A DNA stretch of 64,000 nt from Allobosea robiniae (lineage in GTDB: Bacteria; Pseudomonadota; Alphaproteobacteria; Rhizobiales; Beijerinckiaceae), in the NCBI RefSeq assembly GCF_900102525.1, contig NZ_FNBZ01000001.1, positions 682,001-746,000 on the forward strand, written 5' to 3'. A program made the translations under genes and the position numbers. Below are positions 54,738-63,723 of the stretch, piece by piece. Every line of letters begins with the position of its first letter. Position 1 is the stretch's first letter. Under the pieces are notes generated by a model. The model was not told the DNA's origin and did no database searches. It saw only the letters and a program-made list of their open reading frames with translations.

Positions 54738-56831
54738 ATGCGCTTGTTGAGCATCCTCGTCGCCGTGCTGGCGGCGGCCACCCTGATCGTCGGCCAGCAA
54801 GCCGGCTCGGCTGCCCTTATCGGAATGGGTGTCGTCGGCCTGCTGCTGGCGGTCGTGACCTTTCGCTCGCCGGCCCTGCCCTTCTTCCTGAGGATCTTCT
54901 CGGGCGTCTTCGCCATCGAGTACCTGGTGTTCGGTGCGGCCGCGATCGCAGCCCATCTGGGCTGGTGGCCTGCGACATTCGGGATTCCACCGATACCGAC
55001 CAGCCTGCCGACGACGGTCGGCGTCTTCGCGATCCTGATCTACGCGATCTCCTTCGTGCCGGTGATCGCGCGCATCGCGCGCATCGCCTCGCCCTATTTC
55101 GAATCCGACCAGATCACCACCGCCAATCTCTGGCCGATCGGCCCGTTCAAGATCAGGCTCGGCACGCTGGCGGTCTCGCTCTTCGTCTTCCTGATCGTCC
55201 TCAACCAGATTCAGGTCGGCATCACGCTGCGCCTCTCCTTCTTCAACCGCGACATGTACGACGCGCTGCAGAACAAGGATGCGACGGCGTTCTGGTACCA
55301 GCTCTTCTACGTCTTCTGCGTCTGGGCGGTGCTCTGGGTCGCCTCGAACCTGATCGAGCTGTTCGCCAACTACACGATCCTGATCCGCTGGCGGCAATTC
55401 ATGGCGAACGAGTACACGCGGCGCTGGCTCGACCACGCGACGCATTACCGGATCGCGCTTGCCGGCAGCGTCGACAACCCCGACCAGCGTATCGCCGAGG
55501 ACACGCGGTCCTTCGTCAACTCGACCTACGGCTTCGCGCTGCCCCTGCTCTCGCAGGTCTCCACGCTGGTCTCGTTCTCGATCATCCTCTGGAACATCCA
55601 GGTCAGCTTCACCCTGCCCGGCACCTCGCTTGCGATCCCCGGCTATATCTTCTGGGTGGCGTTCTTCTATGCGGTAGCGGCGACCTGGCTCACCCATGTG
55701 ATCGGCCGCCCGCTGATCCGGCTCGAATTCGAGCAGGAGAAGCGCGAGGCGAATTTCCGCTTCTCGCTGGCGCGCCTGCGCGAATATTCCGAGCAGATCG
55801 CGCTGATGGTCGGCGAACCGACCGAGCGCAGCCATCTCGCCCAGCGCTTCCGCGATATCGTCGAGAACTTCTACCGACTGGTCTGGCGCCGGCTGAAGCT
55901 GACCAGTTTCACACTGTCCTACAACCAGCTCAGCGTCGTCCTGCCCTACATCATTCTTGCTCCGTACTATTTCGCGGGCACGATCACGCTCGGCATCATG
56001 ATGCAGGTCGCCGGCGCCTTCGACCGGGTGCAGACGGCCCTCTCCTTCATCATCAACAGCTACTCCTCGATCGCCTCCTATCTCGCCTCGATCAACCGCC
56101 TGACCTCCTTCGAGACCGCCGTCGAAGAAGCGCAGCACGGCGCGATCAGCGAGGAGGCGCTCGGCCGCGAGACCTCTGATGACGAGAGCCTGCATCTCCG
56201 CGACGCCACGCTCCTCCTGCCCAACGGCAAGCCGATCGTGAAGCTCGGCGCGCTCGATCTCGGCAAGACACGCTCGACGCTGCTGATCGGCCCCTCCGGC
56301 TCGGGCAAGTCGACGCTGTTCCGCGCCATTGCCGGCATCTGGCCGTTCGGCGACGGCAAGGTCGGCATTCCCGCGGAGGCGCAGATCATGCTGCTGCCGC
56401 AGCGCCCTTATCTGCCGCAGGGTTCGCTGAGGGCAGCGCTCGCCTATCCGGCCGAGGAAGGTGCCTATGACGACGCCGCGACCCGAGCGGCCATGGAGAA
56501 GGTCAAGCTCGGCCACCTCGCTGACAAGCTCGACGAGGTCGACCTCTGGGGCCAGCGCCTCTCGGGCGGCGAGCAGCAGCGCCTGGCCGTGGCGCGCGCC
56601 CTTCTGAGCAAGCCGGACTGGCTCTTCCTCGACGAGGCCACCGCCTCGCTCGACGAGAAGCTGGAAGGCGAGATCTATGAAACGATCGACCGTGAGCTGC
56701 CGCAGACCCGGATCGTCTCGATCGGCCATCGCGCGACGCTGCGCAGCATGCACGACGCGATCGTCACCATGGAGCCCAATGCGGACGGCACCTTCACGCC
56801 GACGCCCACCGCGAAAACGCCGGCGGCCTGA
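54738..56831 (+). CDS. Fused ABC transporter, SbmA/BacA-type membrane domain plus ATPase
   Basis: A 697-residue inner-membrane ABC protein. Residues 1-115 add about four helices not present in SbmA/BacA; residues about 150-450 match the SbmA/BacA-like membrane domain, including NPDQRIAEDTRSFVNSTYGF; the C-terminal ATPase (about 500-690) has Walker A GPSGSGKST, signature LSGGEQQRLAVARAL and LFLDEATASLDE. Relatives are E. coli YddA, Bradyrhizobium BclA (uptake of nodule peptides) and Mycobacterium Rv1819c (cobalamin and peptides). Peptide or vitamin import is therefore likely. The start MRLLSILVAV opens the first helix. It is a single gene ending at a terminator. Confidence 0.88.
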   Translation: MRLLSILVAVLAAATLIVGQQAGSAALIGMGVVGLLLAVVTFRSPALPFFLRIFSGVFAIEYLVFGAAAIAAHLGWWPATFGIPPIPTSLPTTVGVFAILIYAISFVPVIARIARIASPYFESDQITTANLWPIGPFKIRLGTLAVSLFVFLIVLNQIQVGITLRLSFFNRDMYDALQNKDATAFWYQLFYVFCVWAVLWVASNLIELFANYTILIRWRQFMANEYTRRWLDHATHYRIALAGSVDNPDQRIAEDTRSFVNSTYGFALPLLSQVSTLVSFSIILWNIQVSFTLPGTSLAIPGYIFWVAFFYAVAATWLTHVIGRPLIRLEFEQEKREANFRFSLARLREYSEQIALMVGEPTERSHLAQRFRDIVENFYRLVWRRLKLTSFTLSYNQLSVVLPYIILAPYYFAGTITLGIMMQVAGAFDRVQTALSFIINSYSSIASYLASINRLTSFETAVEEAQHGAISEEALGRETSDDESLHLRDATLLLPNGKPIVKLGALDLGKTRSTLLIGPSGSGKSTLFRAIAGIWPFGDGKVGIPAEAQIMLLPQRPYLPQGSLRAALAYPAEEGAYDDAATRAAMEKVKLGHLADKLDEVDLWGQRLSGGEQQRLAVARALLSKPDWLFLDEATASLDEKLEGEIYETIDRELPQTRIVSIGHRATLRSMHDAIVTMEPNADGTFTPTPTAKTPAA

Positions 56832-56860
56832 CGCCGGCGCGCCCTCCGCTTGCCGAAACG

Positions 56861-56886
56861 AAAAGGGTCGCTCGCGCGACCCTTTT
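56861..56886. terminator. Bidirectional terminator between ABC gene and META gene
   Basis: Perfect 11-base-pair stem AAAAGGGTCGC / GCGACCCTTTT with a TCGC loop. A and T tails on the two sides allow it to act for the ABC transporter gene and the convergent META-domain gene. Confidence 0.9.
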
Positions 56887-56942
56887 CCGATTCATCTGCT
56901 GGGCAGGAGCCTTCTCCCCTCAAAGGGAAGAAAGCGCCTCGG

Positions 56943-57449
56943 TCAAAGCGACCGGCTCAGGGTCAGCTCGCCCGCCCCGCCCTTCAGCACGAGGCGGCCG
57001 TTGACGAGATCCCATTTGTTCGTCGCGCGCAGCGCCATCAGGAACGCCTTCTCGAAATCGAGCGTGCCCTTGTCGCAACTGCGCTTGGTGATGGCGATCG
57101 GGCCGACCGCGAAGCCCTGCTGGCGCAGCGGATAGGCGGAGGCCGAGAAGGTGTTGCAGCCGCCGAAGCCGGTGCCCCGCAGATTCTGGTCGACGATCAG
57201 GGTCGCGCGCCGGTCCTGAACCGGCTTGCCGTTCATCGCCACGACGCTCCAGCTCGCGCCGAGCGGAAAGGTCTTCTCCTGCTGCGGCAACGGAATCGCC
57301 GTCGTCCCGCCGCCGAGTTCCTCTCGAGACGGCATCTGCTGGCGGCGCTGCGCCATCGCTTCGCCCGGCATCAGCATCGGCACGGCCAGGGTCGCAAGAA
57401 CGGCCGCAAGGCCAAGGCGTCGGATCATGATCGTCTTACCCGCATTCAT
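56943..57449 (-). CDS. META domain (DUF306) secreted protein
   Basis: A 168-residue secreted protein. A signal peptide (MIRRLGLAAVLATLAVPMLM, cleavage at AMAQ) is followed by the META fold with GASWSVVAMNGKPV and GTGFGGCNTFSASAY, the conserved GCN motif near the middle. Relatives include HslJ, a small heat-inducible outer-membrane lipoprotein of E. coli; the function is unclear. The ATG at 57449 adds seven residues before the ATG at 57428, either of which gives a good signal peptide. Confidence 0.85.
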   Translation of the reverse strand: MNAGKTIMIRRLGLAAVLATLAVPMLMPGEAMAQRRQQMPSREELGGGTTAIPLPQQEKTFPLGASWSVVAMNGKPVQDRRATLIVDQNLRGTGFGGCNTFSASAYPLRQQGFAVGPIAITKRSCDKGTLDFEKAFLMALRATNKWDLVNGRLVLKGGAGELTLSRSL

Positions 57450-57565
57450 CACTCGCACGGCAACGCGACGTGCCGCCAAACCGGTTAACACGCCTAGAGG
57501 CCAATTGGTTCGGGATCAAGGCTGAACCGCTGTCGATCGCGTCATTCCGATGCGGCCGCGCAGCA

Positions 57566-58552
57566 TCAGATGCGGGCGTTCAACCGCTCCAGCAAACGGT
57601 TCGCGCGGCGAAAGACATAGGCCGGAGCGCTGACGGTGATGTCGTCGGCGCCAAGCCCGTCGAGATGTTCGACCAGCGCGAAGACCGCCTTCTCCGGACA
57701 ATGCAGCGTCAGCGGCGCACTCGTTGCCGGCGCCCCGAACGGCAGGCGGGCGCCGAAGCGCTCTTCCAGTACGGCCAGCGCATCGGCGGCAAGGTCGAGC
57801 CTGGCGCGGACCTCGCGGAGCGTGCGCCCTTCCTCCTCGGCCGCGATCCGCGACAGGATGGTCTTCGCCGCCGCCTTCGCCCGCGCGCCCCAGGGCGCCT
57901 GCATCGAGGCGACGAGATTAGCCTCAGACGCCAGCATCACGCCGTCGTCGAGCACTTTCAACGCATTGGCAGAAAGCGTCGCGCCGGTGGTGGTGATATC
58001 GACCACGATCTCGGCGGTGCCGGCAGCCGGCGCGCCTTCGGTCGCGCCGAGGCTTTCAACGATGCGGTAATCGGCGAGGCCGTGCTCGGCGAAGAAGCGG
58101 CGCGTCAGGTTCACATATTTGGTCGCGACGCGCAGCTTCTTGCCATGGCGCGCCCGCATCACTGACGCGACGTCGTCGAGATCGGCCATGTTGCGCACGT
58201 CGATCCAGGCCTGCGGCACGGCGACCACGACATTGGCATGGCCGAAGCCGAGCGGCGTCAACATCTCGACCGCCGCATCGGCATCCGAGAGCTGCTCGCG
58301 GACGAGGTCCTCGCCGGTGATGCCGATATGGGCGGCGCCGGAGGAGAGTTGCGCCACGATCTCGGAGGCCGAGAGGAATGCGACCTCAGCCCCATCGACG
58401 CCGGCAATGGCGCCGCGATAGTCGCGCTCGCCGCGCGACTTGACGAATTTCAGACCCGCGCGGCCGAAGAAGGCGGTGGCGTTCTCCTGCAACCGGCCCT
58501 TGGAGGGCACGGCGAGGACGAGCGGGGCATCGTTGTCCGGCATCTGGCTCAT
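57566..58552 (-). CDS. hisG: ATP phosphoribosyltransferase catalytic subunit
   Basis: A 328-residue enzyme catalysing the first step of histidine synthesis, ATP + PRPP to phosphoribosyl-ATP. The N-terminal [19 protein letters not shown] and the PRPP loop [16 protein letters not shown] are diagnostic. At 328 residues it is much longer than short-form HisG (about 210-230) used with HisZ, because of a C-terminal segment from about 230 on, with [20 protein letters not shown]. The ATG overlaps the hisZ stop codon (ATGA). It is last in the hisS-hisZ-hisG run. Confidence 0.95.
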   Translation of the reverse strand: MSQMPDNDAPLVLAVPSKGRLQENATAFFGRAGLKFVKSRGERDYRGAIAGVDGAEVAFLSASEIVAQLSSGAAHIGITGEDLVREQLSDADAAVEMLTPLGFGHANVVVAVPQAWIDVRNMADLDDVASVMRARHGKKLRVATKYVNLTRRFFAEHGLADYRIVESLGATEGAPAAGTAEIVVDITTTGATLSANALKVLDDGVMLASEANLVASMQAPWGARAKAAAKTILSRIAAEEEGRTLREVRARLDLAADALAVLEERFGARLPFGAPATSAPLTLHCPEKAVFALVEHLDGLGADDITVSAPAYVFRRANRLLERLNARI

Positions 58553-59661
58553 GCGGCGTCTCCCGTCAGGCGGTCGAGCCAGAGCGAGGCGCCGACGGCC
58601 GGAAGCGGCCGGCTCGCGCCCAGACGCCCGAGGACGTTGTCATAGCGGCCACCGCCGGCCACGGGCTTGCCGTCCCCGCGGGCCGTGTCGTGAAGCTCGA
58701 AGATGAAGCCGGTATAGTAGTCGAGGTTGCGGGCGAAGCCGGCCGAGAAGCGGATCGCGCCGATATCGACGCCGCGCGCGGCGAGGAAGCCGGTGCGCTC
58801 GTCGAAGGCGTCGAGCTGCCGGCCGATATCGAGCGAGGCCTGGTCCGCAAGCGCCCGTAGCGAGGCCGAGGCCGCGTCGGGATCGCCGGAGACGGCGAGC
58901 ACCTGCGCCAGCAGCGCCTTGACGTCGCCATTGACCGGGTTCTCGCGCTCGGCGGCACGGGCCAGGAAGCGCTCGGCGATATCGGCGGCGGAGCGCCCGC
59001 CAACCGTCGAAATGCCGGCGATCGACAATACGTCCTCGACGAAGGCGCGGGCGGCCTTGGGGTCCTGCCCTTCCAGCGCCTTGAGCAGGCCGGCATGAGC
59101 GGCATCGCCCTCGGCGGCCGGGGGATCGAGCGCATCTACGGCGTCCGTGCCCTTGCCCTGCACGACGGCACGGACCAGACGGCGGCGGGCTCCTTGCGGC
59201 ACGTTCAACCCGTCAAGCAGTGCACCGAGCACGGCGACATCGCCCATCACGATACGTGGCGAAGCGAGGCCGAGCATCGCCGTCGCGTCGATGGTCAACG
59301 CCATGATCTCGGCGTCAGTGGCGGTGAAATCGTCGCGGCCGAAGGATTCAAGGCCCGCCTGCAGGAACTCGCCCGGCTCGCCCGAGCGCATGCGGAAGAC
59401 CGGGCCGGCATAGGCATAGGCGGCCGGCTCCGCCCGGCCCGAGGCGATGTGATCGAGCGCGACGGGGATGGTGTATTCCGGGCGCAGGCACCAGTCGCGG
59501 CCATCGGCATCCTGCGTCATGAAGATGCGGCGGCGGATATCCTCGCCGGAGAGATCGAGGAAGACGTCGGCCGGCTGGAGGATCGCCGGCTCGGCATGCG
59601 CATAGCCCTCGCCGGCGAAGAGCGCGATCACGGTCTCGATGCTGGCGCGGCTTGCGGGCAC
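58549..59661 (-). CDS. hisZ: ATP phosphoribosyltransferase regulatory subunit HisZ
   Basis: A 370-residue paralogue of histidyl-tRNA synthetase lacking the anticodon-binding domain and aminoacylation activity, which forms a hetero-octamer with HisG and confers histidine feedback sensitivity. Family strings are [39 protein letters not shown] and [12 protein letters not shown]. The start codon is GTG, with GGACGAG just upstream. It lies between hisS and hisG, and overlaps hisG by 4 bases. Confidence 0.92.
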   Translation of the reverse strand: MPASRASIETVIALFAGEGYAHAEPAILQPADVFLDLSGEDIRRRIFMTQDADGRDWCLRPEYTIPVALDHIASGRAEPAAYAYAGPVFRMRSGEPGEFLQAGLESFGRDDFTATDAEIMALTIDATAMLGLASPRIVMGDVAVLGALLDGLNVPQGARRRLVRAVVQGKGTDAVDALDPPAAEGDAAHAGLLKALEGQDPKAARAFVEDVLSIAGISTVGGRSAADIAERFLARAAERENPVNGDVKALLAQVLAVSGDPDAASASLRALADQASLDIGRQLDAFDERTGFLAARGVDIGAIRFSAGFARNLDYYTGFIFELHDTARGDGKPVAGGGRYDNVLGRLGASRPLPAVGASLWLDRLTGDAA

Positions 59662-59763
59662 GGCTCGTCCTGTCCTGTTGCGAGCGCCGTCCTAGCAGCG
59701 ATGCGGCGCATTTTCGAGGGATTTGAGGGAAATGGGTGAACGGGAATCGAAAGGCGCCGCCAT

Positions 59764-59856
59764 CGTCATGGTCGGGCTTGTCCCGACCATCCACGTCTTC
59801 ACCAGGCAGAGGCCGTGTTCAAGACGTGGATGCTCGCCACAAGGGCAAGCATGACG
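59764..59856. repeat. Composite palindromic repeat between hisS and hisZ
   Basis: Outer ends CGTCATG and CATGACG. Left hairpin: ATGGTCGGG / CCCGACCAT (59768-59776, 59782-59790). Inner perfect 11-base arms ATCCACGTCTT (59789-59799) and AAGACGTGGAT (59821-59831). Right imperfect hairpin near 59830-59852. It follows the hisS stop region at distance and precedes hisZ on the minus strand, separating the operon parts. It belongs to the same family as 19496-19528 and 61596-61701. Confidence 0.8.
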
Positions 59857-59864
59857 GCAGTGCC

Positions 59865-61514
59865 TCACGAATGTCGCGCCAGAACCCGCTTCACGCCCTC
59901 GACCAGTTCCGCGACCGGCACGGCGAACTGGGCCTCGGCCTGCTTGGCCTTGTGCTCGGCGGAATCCTTGACGTCGCGGCTGGCGGCGGCGAGCTCGGCG
60001 CCGAGGATCAGGTCCTTGATGACGACCGTTCCGGCCTCACGCTCGGACGAGCCTTGAATGATCGCGCAGATCGCGCCGCGGCGGTCGGCATATTTCATCT
60101 GGGCGTTGAAGCCGGAGCTGCCCAGATAGAGATCGGCGCGCAGCAGCGGCTTGCCGTTGGCGTCCTTGGCCTGACGCAGGGCCGAGACCATCGCCTGATA
60201 GCCCGGCATGAATTCCGGCGACTTGTTGTCCATGGCAGTGACGACGACGAGGGGCAGCTCATTCTTCGTATCGACGATGGGCGACTTTACCGCCTTCAGA
60301 GCCGAGAAGAGCCGGGAGACGCCGATCGAGAACCCGGTCGCCGGCACCGGCTCGGGCCGGAAGCGGCCCACAAGGCCGTCATAGCGCCCGCCGCCCGCAA
60401 CCGAGCCGAAGCGCACCACCTGCCCGTCATCATTGGTAACCGGGAAGGTCAGCTCCACCTCGTAGACCGGGCCAGTGTAGTATTCGAGGCCGCGGACGAC
60501 GGACGGGTCGATACGGATGCGGCCACGATCATAGCCTGCAGCTTCGCAAAGTGCTGAAAACTGTTGAAGTTCTTCAATGCCAGCGCGCGATGTCGGATTA
60601 TCTCCGAAATGCGTCATCATGCCATCCAAGACACCTTTGTTGCTCTCAACAAAGTAGGACTTGTCATCATCAGCCGAGCGAAACGTCAGGACGTCCCCCT
60701 TAACTGCGCGTTCCGCAACCGGAAGATTCGTCACGTCCTCAAGTTCAGTGATCTGTCCGCTTTCAAGCAGGGTGTAGATGATGATTTTTTCAGCCTGCTC
60801 GTCGCTCAGCCCCGCGCCCTTGGTGAAATCCCCGCTCTCATCCTTGCGGCCCTCGCCGAGCAGCAGGCGCACGCCCTCCGGCCCGAACTTGTCGAGCTTG
60901 TCGATCGCGCGCAGCACGGTCAGCCGCCGGCTCGCATTCTCCTCGCCGCCGAGTCCGATGGCCTCCATCACCCCGTCCAGCACCTTGCGGTTGTTGACCT
61001 TCACGACATAGTCGCCGCGCTTGATGCCGAGCTTTTCCATCGTATCGGCGGCGAGCATGCAGATCTCGGCATCGCCCGCGACGGTGCCCGAGCCGACGAT
61101 ATCAGCGTCGAACTGCATGAACTGGCGGAAGCGGCCCGGCCCCGGCTTCTCGTTGCGGAAGACATAGCCGACGCGATAGCTGCGATAGGGCTTCGGCAGC
61201 GCGTCGAAATTCTCGGCGACATAGCGGGCGAGCGGCGCCGTCAGGTCGTAGCGCAGCGAGAGCCACTGCTCGTCATCGTCCTGGAAGGAAAAGACGCCCT
61301 CGTTCGGCCGGTCCTGGTCCGGCAGGAACTTGCCGAGCGCGTCGGTGTACTCGACGAAGGGCGTCTCGACGGGATCGAAGCCATAGACCGAGAAGCTCTC
61401 GCGGATGACCGAGAGCATGCGCTCGGTCGCGGCGACATCAGCCGGGCCGCGATCGACGAAGCCGCGCGGCTGGCGGGCCTTCAGCTTGGCAGGGGCGGTC
61501 TTGTCGGCGGACAT
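59865..61514 (-). CDS. hisS: Histidyl-tRNA synthetase
   Basis: A 549-residue class II synthetase charging tRNA-His. Motif 2-like [20 protein letters not shown] and the histidine-binding [15 protein letters not shown] are present, as is the anticodon-binding C-terminal domain. It is longer than E. coli HisRS (424) but typical of alphaproteobacterial forms, many of which recognise a tRNA-His lacking G-1. Residues about 242-325 are encoded by a markedly AT-richer stretch (60541-60790, near 51% G+C by hand count), with frame and motifs intact. The start MSADKTAP is chosen over an upstream frame of low quality. First in hisS-hisZ-hisG. Confidence 0.95.
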   Translation of the reverse strand: MSADKTAPAKLKARQPRGFVDRGPADVAATERMLSVIRESFSVYGFDPVETPFVEYTDALGKFLPDQDRPNEGVFSFQDDDEQWLSLRYDLTAPLARYVAENFDALPKPYRSYRVGYVFRNEKPGPGRFRQFMQFDADIVGSGTVAGDAEICMLAADTMEKLGIKRGDYVVKVNNRKVLDGVMEAIGLGGEENASRRLTVLRAIDKLDKFGPEGVRLLLGEGRKDESGDFTKGAGLSDEQAEKIIIYTLLESGQITELEDVTNLPVAERAVKGDVLTFRSADDDKSYFVESNKGVLDGMMTHFGDNPTSRAGIEELQQFSALCEAAGYDRGRIRIDPSVVRGLEYYTGPVYEVELTFPVTNDDGQVVRFGSVAGGGRYDGLVGRFRPEPVPATGFSIGVSRLFSALKAVKSPIVDTKNELPLVVVTAMDNKSPEFMPGYQAMVSALRQAKDANGKPLLRADLYLGSSGFNAQMKYADRRGAICAIIQGSSEREAGTVVIKDLILGAELAAASRDVKDSAEHKAKQAEAQFAVPVAELVEGVKRVLARHS

Positions 61515-61595
61515 GGAGCGAGCTCGAATTGGGGCGTGCAGTACAAAACGTACGAGGCGGGTTAGACCGCCACGACGCATGGAGCAAGTCACAGG

Positions 61596-61701
61596 GCGTC
61601 ATTCTCGGGCGAAGCGAAGCGCAGACCCGAGAATCTCAGGACACGAAGGTACTGACGCCCCCTTCGGCGGGAGATGCTCGGGGCAAGCCCGAGCATGACG
61701 C
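61596..61701. repeat. Composite palindromic repeat between glcF and hisS
   Basis: Outer arms GCGTCAT (61596-61602) and ATGACGC (61695-61701). First hairpin ATTCTCGGG / CCCGAGAAT (61601-61609, 61626-61634); second hairpin ATGCTCGGG / CCCGAGCAT (61674-61682, 61688-61696) with a 5-base loop. It lies 10 bases past the glcF stop, so its second hairpin could serve as its transcript end. Same family as 19496 and 59764. Confidence 0.8.
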
Positions 61702-61710
61702 GCTGCTTGG

Positions 61711-63084
61711 CTATTCGGCTGCCACCAGTGCCGACACCCGCAACGGCCGATCCTCGATCCCCGCCCGCGCCAGCTTCTCCGGCAGCGGCCCGCCGGTCGC
61801 CCAGTCCAGCAATTCGGCCGTATGCACCACCGGCGTCGTCGCGCCTTTATCCGAGAAACCCTTCGCGAGCTGGGTCATGCAGCCGATATTGCCGGTCGCG
61901 ACCAGCACCGGCTTCGTTCGCTCGATATTGCCGATCTTGCGCTCGCGCAGCCTCCCCGCGATCTCGGGCTGGAGGATGTTGTAGACGCCGGCCGAGCCGC
62001 AGCAGATGTGCCCCTCCGGTACCTCCTTCACCTTGAAGCCGGCCCCCGACAACAGGCGCTTCGGCCCGTCCTTGAGCTGCTGGCCATGCTGCATCGAGCA
62101 AGCGGAGTGATAGGCGATCGGCATCGCGACATCGCGAACCGGGGCAAGCTCAATCGTCTCCAGGAACTCGGTGACGTCCTTCGCCAGCGCGGAGACCTTC
62201 GCCGCCTTCTCGGCATAATCAGGCTCGTTGCGGAACATGAAGCCGTAATCCTTGATCGTCGTGCCGCAGCCGGAGGCCGTGATCAGGATGGCGTCGAGCC
62301 CCTCGCCATCGACCTCCGCCATCCAGGCGTCGATGTTCTTGCGGGCGAAGGCGAGCGCATCGTGTTCCTGGCCCATGTGGTGGACGAGCGCGCCGCAGCA
62401 GCCCTCCCCCTTCGGCAGCACGACCTCGACGCCGTGGCGGTTGAGCAGGCGGATCGTCGCCTCGTTGATGGCGGGATCGAGGACCGGCTGGGCGCAGCCG
62501 GAGAGCAAGGCGACGCGGCGCTTGCGCTCGGCCGGCGGCGGGAAGTTCTGCGGTCCTTCCATGGCGGAGCGCGTCGGCAAGCGCGTCGGCGCCAGCGCCA
62601 GCATCGCCTTCAGGCGCGAGCCGACGACCGGGAGAACGCCCAGCACCGGCGCCAGGGGCTTGCCGATCAGCGCCATCAGCATCGCCGCGCGGAAGCGCCC
62701 CGGATAGGGCAGGATCGCCGCCAGCACCTTGCGCAGCAAACGATCATGCAGGGAGCGCGTATAGGTTTCCTCGATATGGGCGCGGGCGTGGTCGACGAGG
62801 TGCATGTAATGCACGCCCGACGGACAGGTCGTCATACAGGACAGGCAGGAGAGGCAGCGGTCGACATGCTTCACCACCTCTTCGGTGGCGGGCTTGCCGT
62901 TCTCAAGCATGTCCTTGATCAGGTAGATGCGCCCGCGCGGGGAATCGAGCTCGTCGCCGAGCAGCAGATAGGTCGGGCAGGTCGCGGTGCAGAAGCCGCA
63001 ATGCACGCAGGTGCGCAGGATCTTCTCCGAGGCCGGCATGCGCGGATCGGAGGCGAGGCGCTCGGGAGTGAAATTGGTCTGCAT
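61711..63084 (-). CDS. glcF: Glycolate oxidase iron-sulfur subunit GlcF
   Basis: A 457-residue subunit carrying electrons from glycolate/D-lactate oxidation to the membrane quinone pool. Two [4Fe-4S] motifs are visible: C26, C29, C32, C36 (CVHCGFCTATCP) and C77, C80, C83, C87 (CLSCLSCMTTCP). Two CCG domains follow, with GEGCCGALVHHMGQ and HICCGSAGVYN. It lies 3 bases downstream of the DUF2585 gene, which itself overlaps glcE, so the three form one operon. Confidence 0.95.
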   Translation of the reverse strand: MQTNFTPERLASDPRMPASEKILRTCVHCGFCTATCPTYLLLGDELDSPRGRIYLIKDMLENGKPATEEVVKHVDRCLSCLSCMTTCPSGVHYMHLVDHARAHIEETYTRSLHDRLLRKVLAAILPYPGRFRAAMLMALIGKPLAPVLGVLPVVGSRLKAMLALAPTRLPTRSAMEGPQNFPPPAERKRRVALLSGCAQPVLDPAINEATIRLLNRHGVEVVLPKGEGCCGALVHHMGQEHDALAFARKNIDAWMAEVDGEGLDAILITASGCGTTIKDYGFMFRNEPDYAEKAAKVSALAKDVTEFLETIELAPVRDVAMPIAYHSACSMQHGQQLKDGPKRLLSGAGFKVKEVPEGHICCGSAGVYNILQPEIAGRLRERKIGNIERTKPVLVATGNIGCMTQLAKGFSDKGATTPVVHTAELLDWATGGPLPEKLARAGIEDRPLRVSALVAAE

Positions 63085-63087
63085 CGT

Positions 63088-63723
63088 TCAGGCCCCGCCC
63101 TGCCAGGCTTTGATCCAGTCCATCGGCCAGAGCAGCATGATGACGTTGAGGGTGAGGTTGTCGCGGATCAGCCAGCCGACGATCAGCTCCATCGCCAGCG
63201 CGCTGGTGACAGTCAGCCAGACCGGCGCGAAGCGGGCAAAGAAGAAGCCCAGCACCATCGAGAGGATGTCGCTGACCGAGTTCAGGACGCTGTCGCCGTA
63301 ATAGTCGAGCGAGATCGTCGCCGAGCGATAGTGCTCGATGACGCCATTGGTGTTCTCGGCGATCTCCCAGGCGCCTTCGAGCAGGATCGAGAGCAGGAGC
63401 GCGAGGCCGAAGGAGATCGGCAGGCCGGTCAGGCGGCGGATCAGCCAGCACAGGCCGTAGAACAGGAAGCCGTGGATGATGTGCGAGAAGCTGTACCAGT
63501 CAGCGATGTGCTGAGAGTTCTCGGAGGAGACCACCGTGCCCTGCCAGAACTTGATCGTGCCGCATTTGCAGATCGGCTCGCGGCCCATCCAGAGCAGGAT
63601 CGCGGCAACGCCCGCGATCAGCAGTGCGGCGACAAGCACGAGCGTCATGGGGCCGAGCTGGTTGGGTGCCCAGCTGGTGCGACGATCGCGGGTTTCGGCG
63701 GAAAGCGTGTCAGCGAGCGTCAT
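63088..63723 (-). CDS. DUF2585/UPF0314 membrane protein
   Basis: A 211-residue inner-membrane protein with about four helices. Family strings are CKCGTIKFWQGTVVSSENSQ, HIADWYSFSHIIHGFLFYG and SLDYYGDSVLNSVSDILSM; the CxC pair near residue 52 and several His/Asp residues are conserved in UPF0314. Function unknown. It overlaps the glcE stop by 3 bases (ATGA type) and precedes glcF by 3 bases, so it is embedded in the glycolate oxidase operon, hinting at a role with that enzyme, for example membrane attachment. Confidence 0.92.
   Translation of the reverse strand: MTLADTLSAETRDRRTSWAPNQLGPMTLVLVAALLIAGVAAILLWMGREPICKCGTIKFWQGTVVSSENSQHIADWYSFSHIIHGFLFYGLCWLIRRLTGLPISFGLALLLSILLEGAWEIAENTNGVIEHYRSATISLDYYGDSVLNSVSDILSMVLGFFFARFAPVWLTVTSALAMELIVGWLIRDNLTLNVIMLLWPMDWIKAWQGGA

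Noticed and set aside
54648..56753. A 701-residue minus-strand frame over the SbmA/BacA-type ABC gene
   Set aside because: Shadow of a gene with intact Walker motifs; composition is Arg/Asp-rich without structure.
60541..60790. Insertion sequence or intein inside hisS to explain the AT-rich patch
   Set aside because: The frame is continuous, class II motifs are in order, and no inverted repeats, target duplication or splicing motifs are seen.
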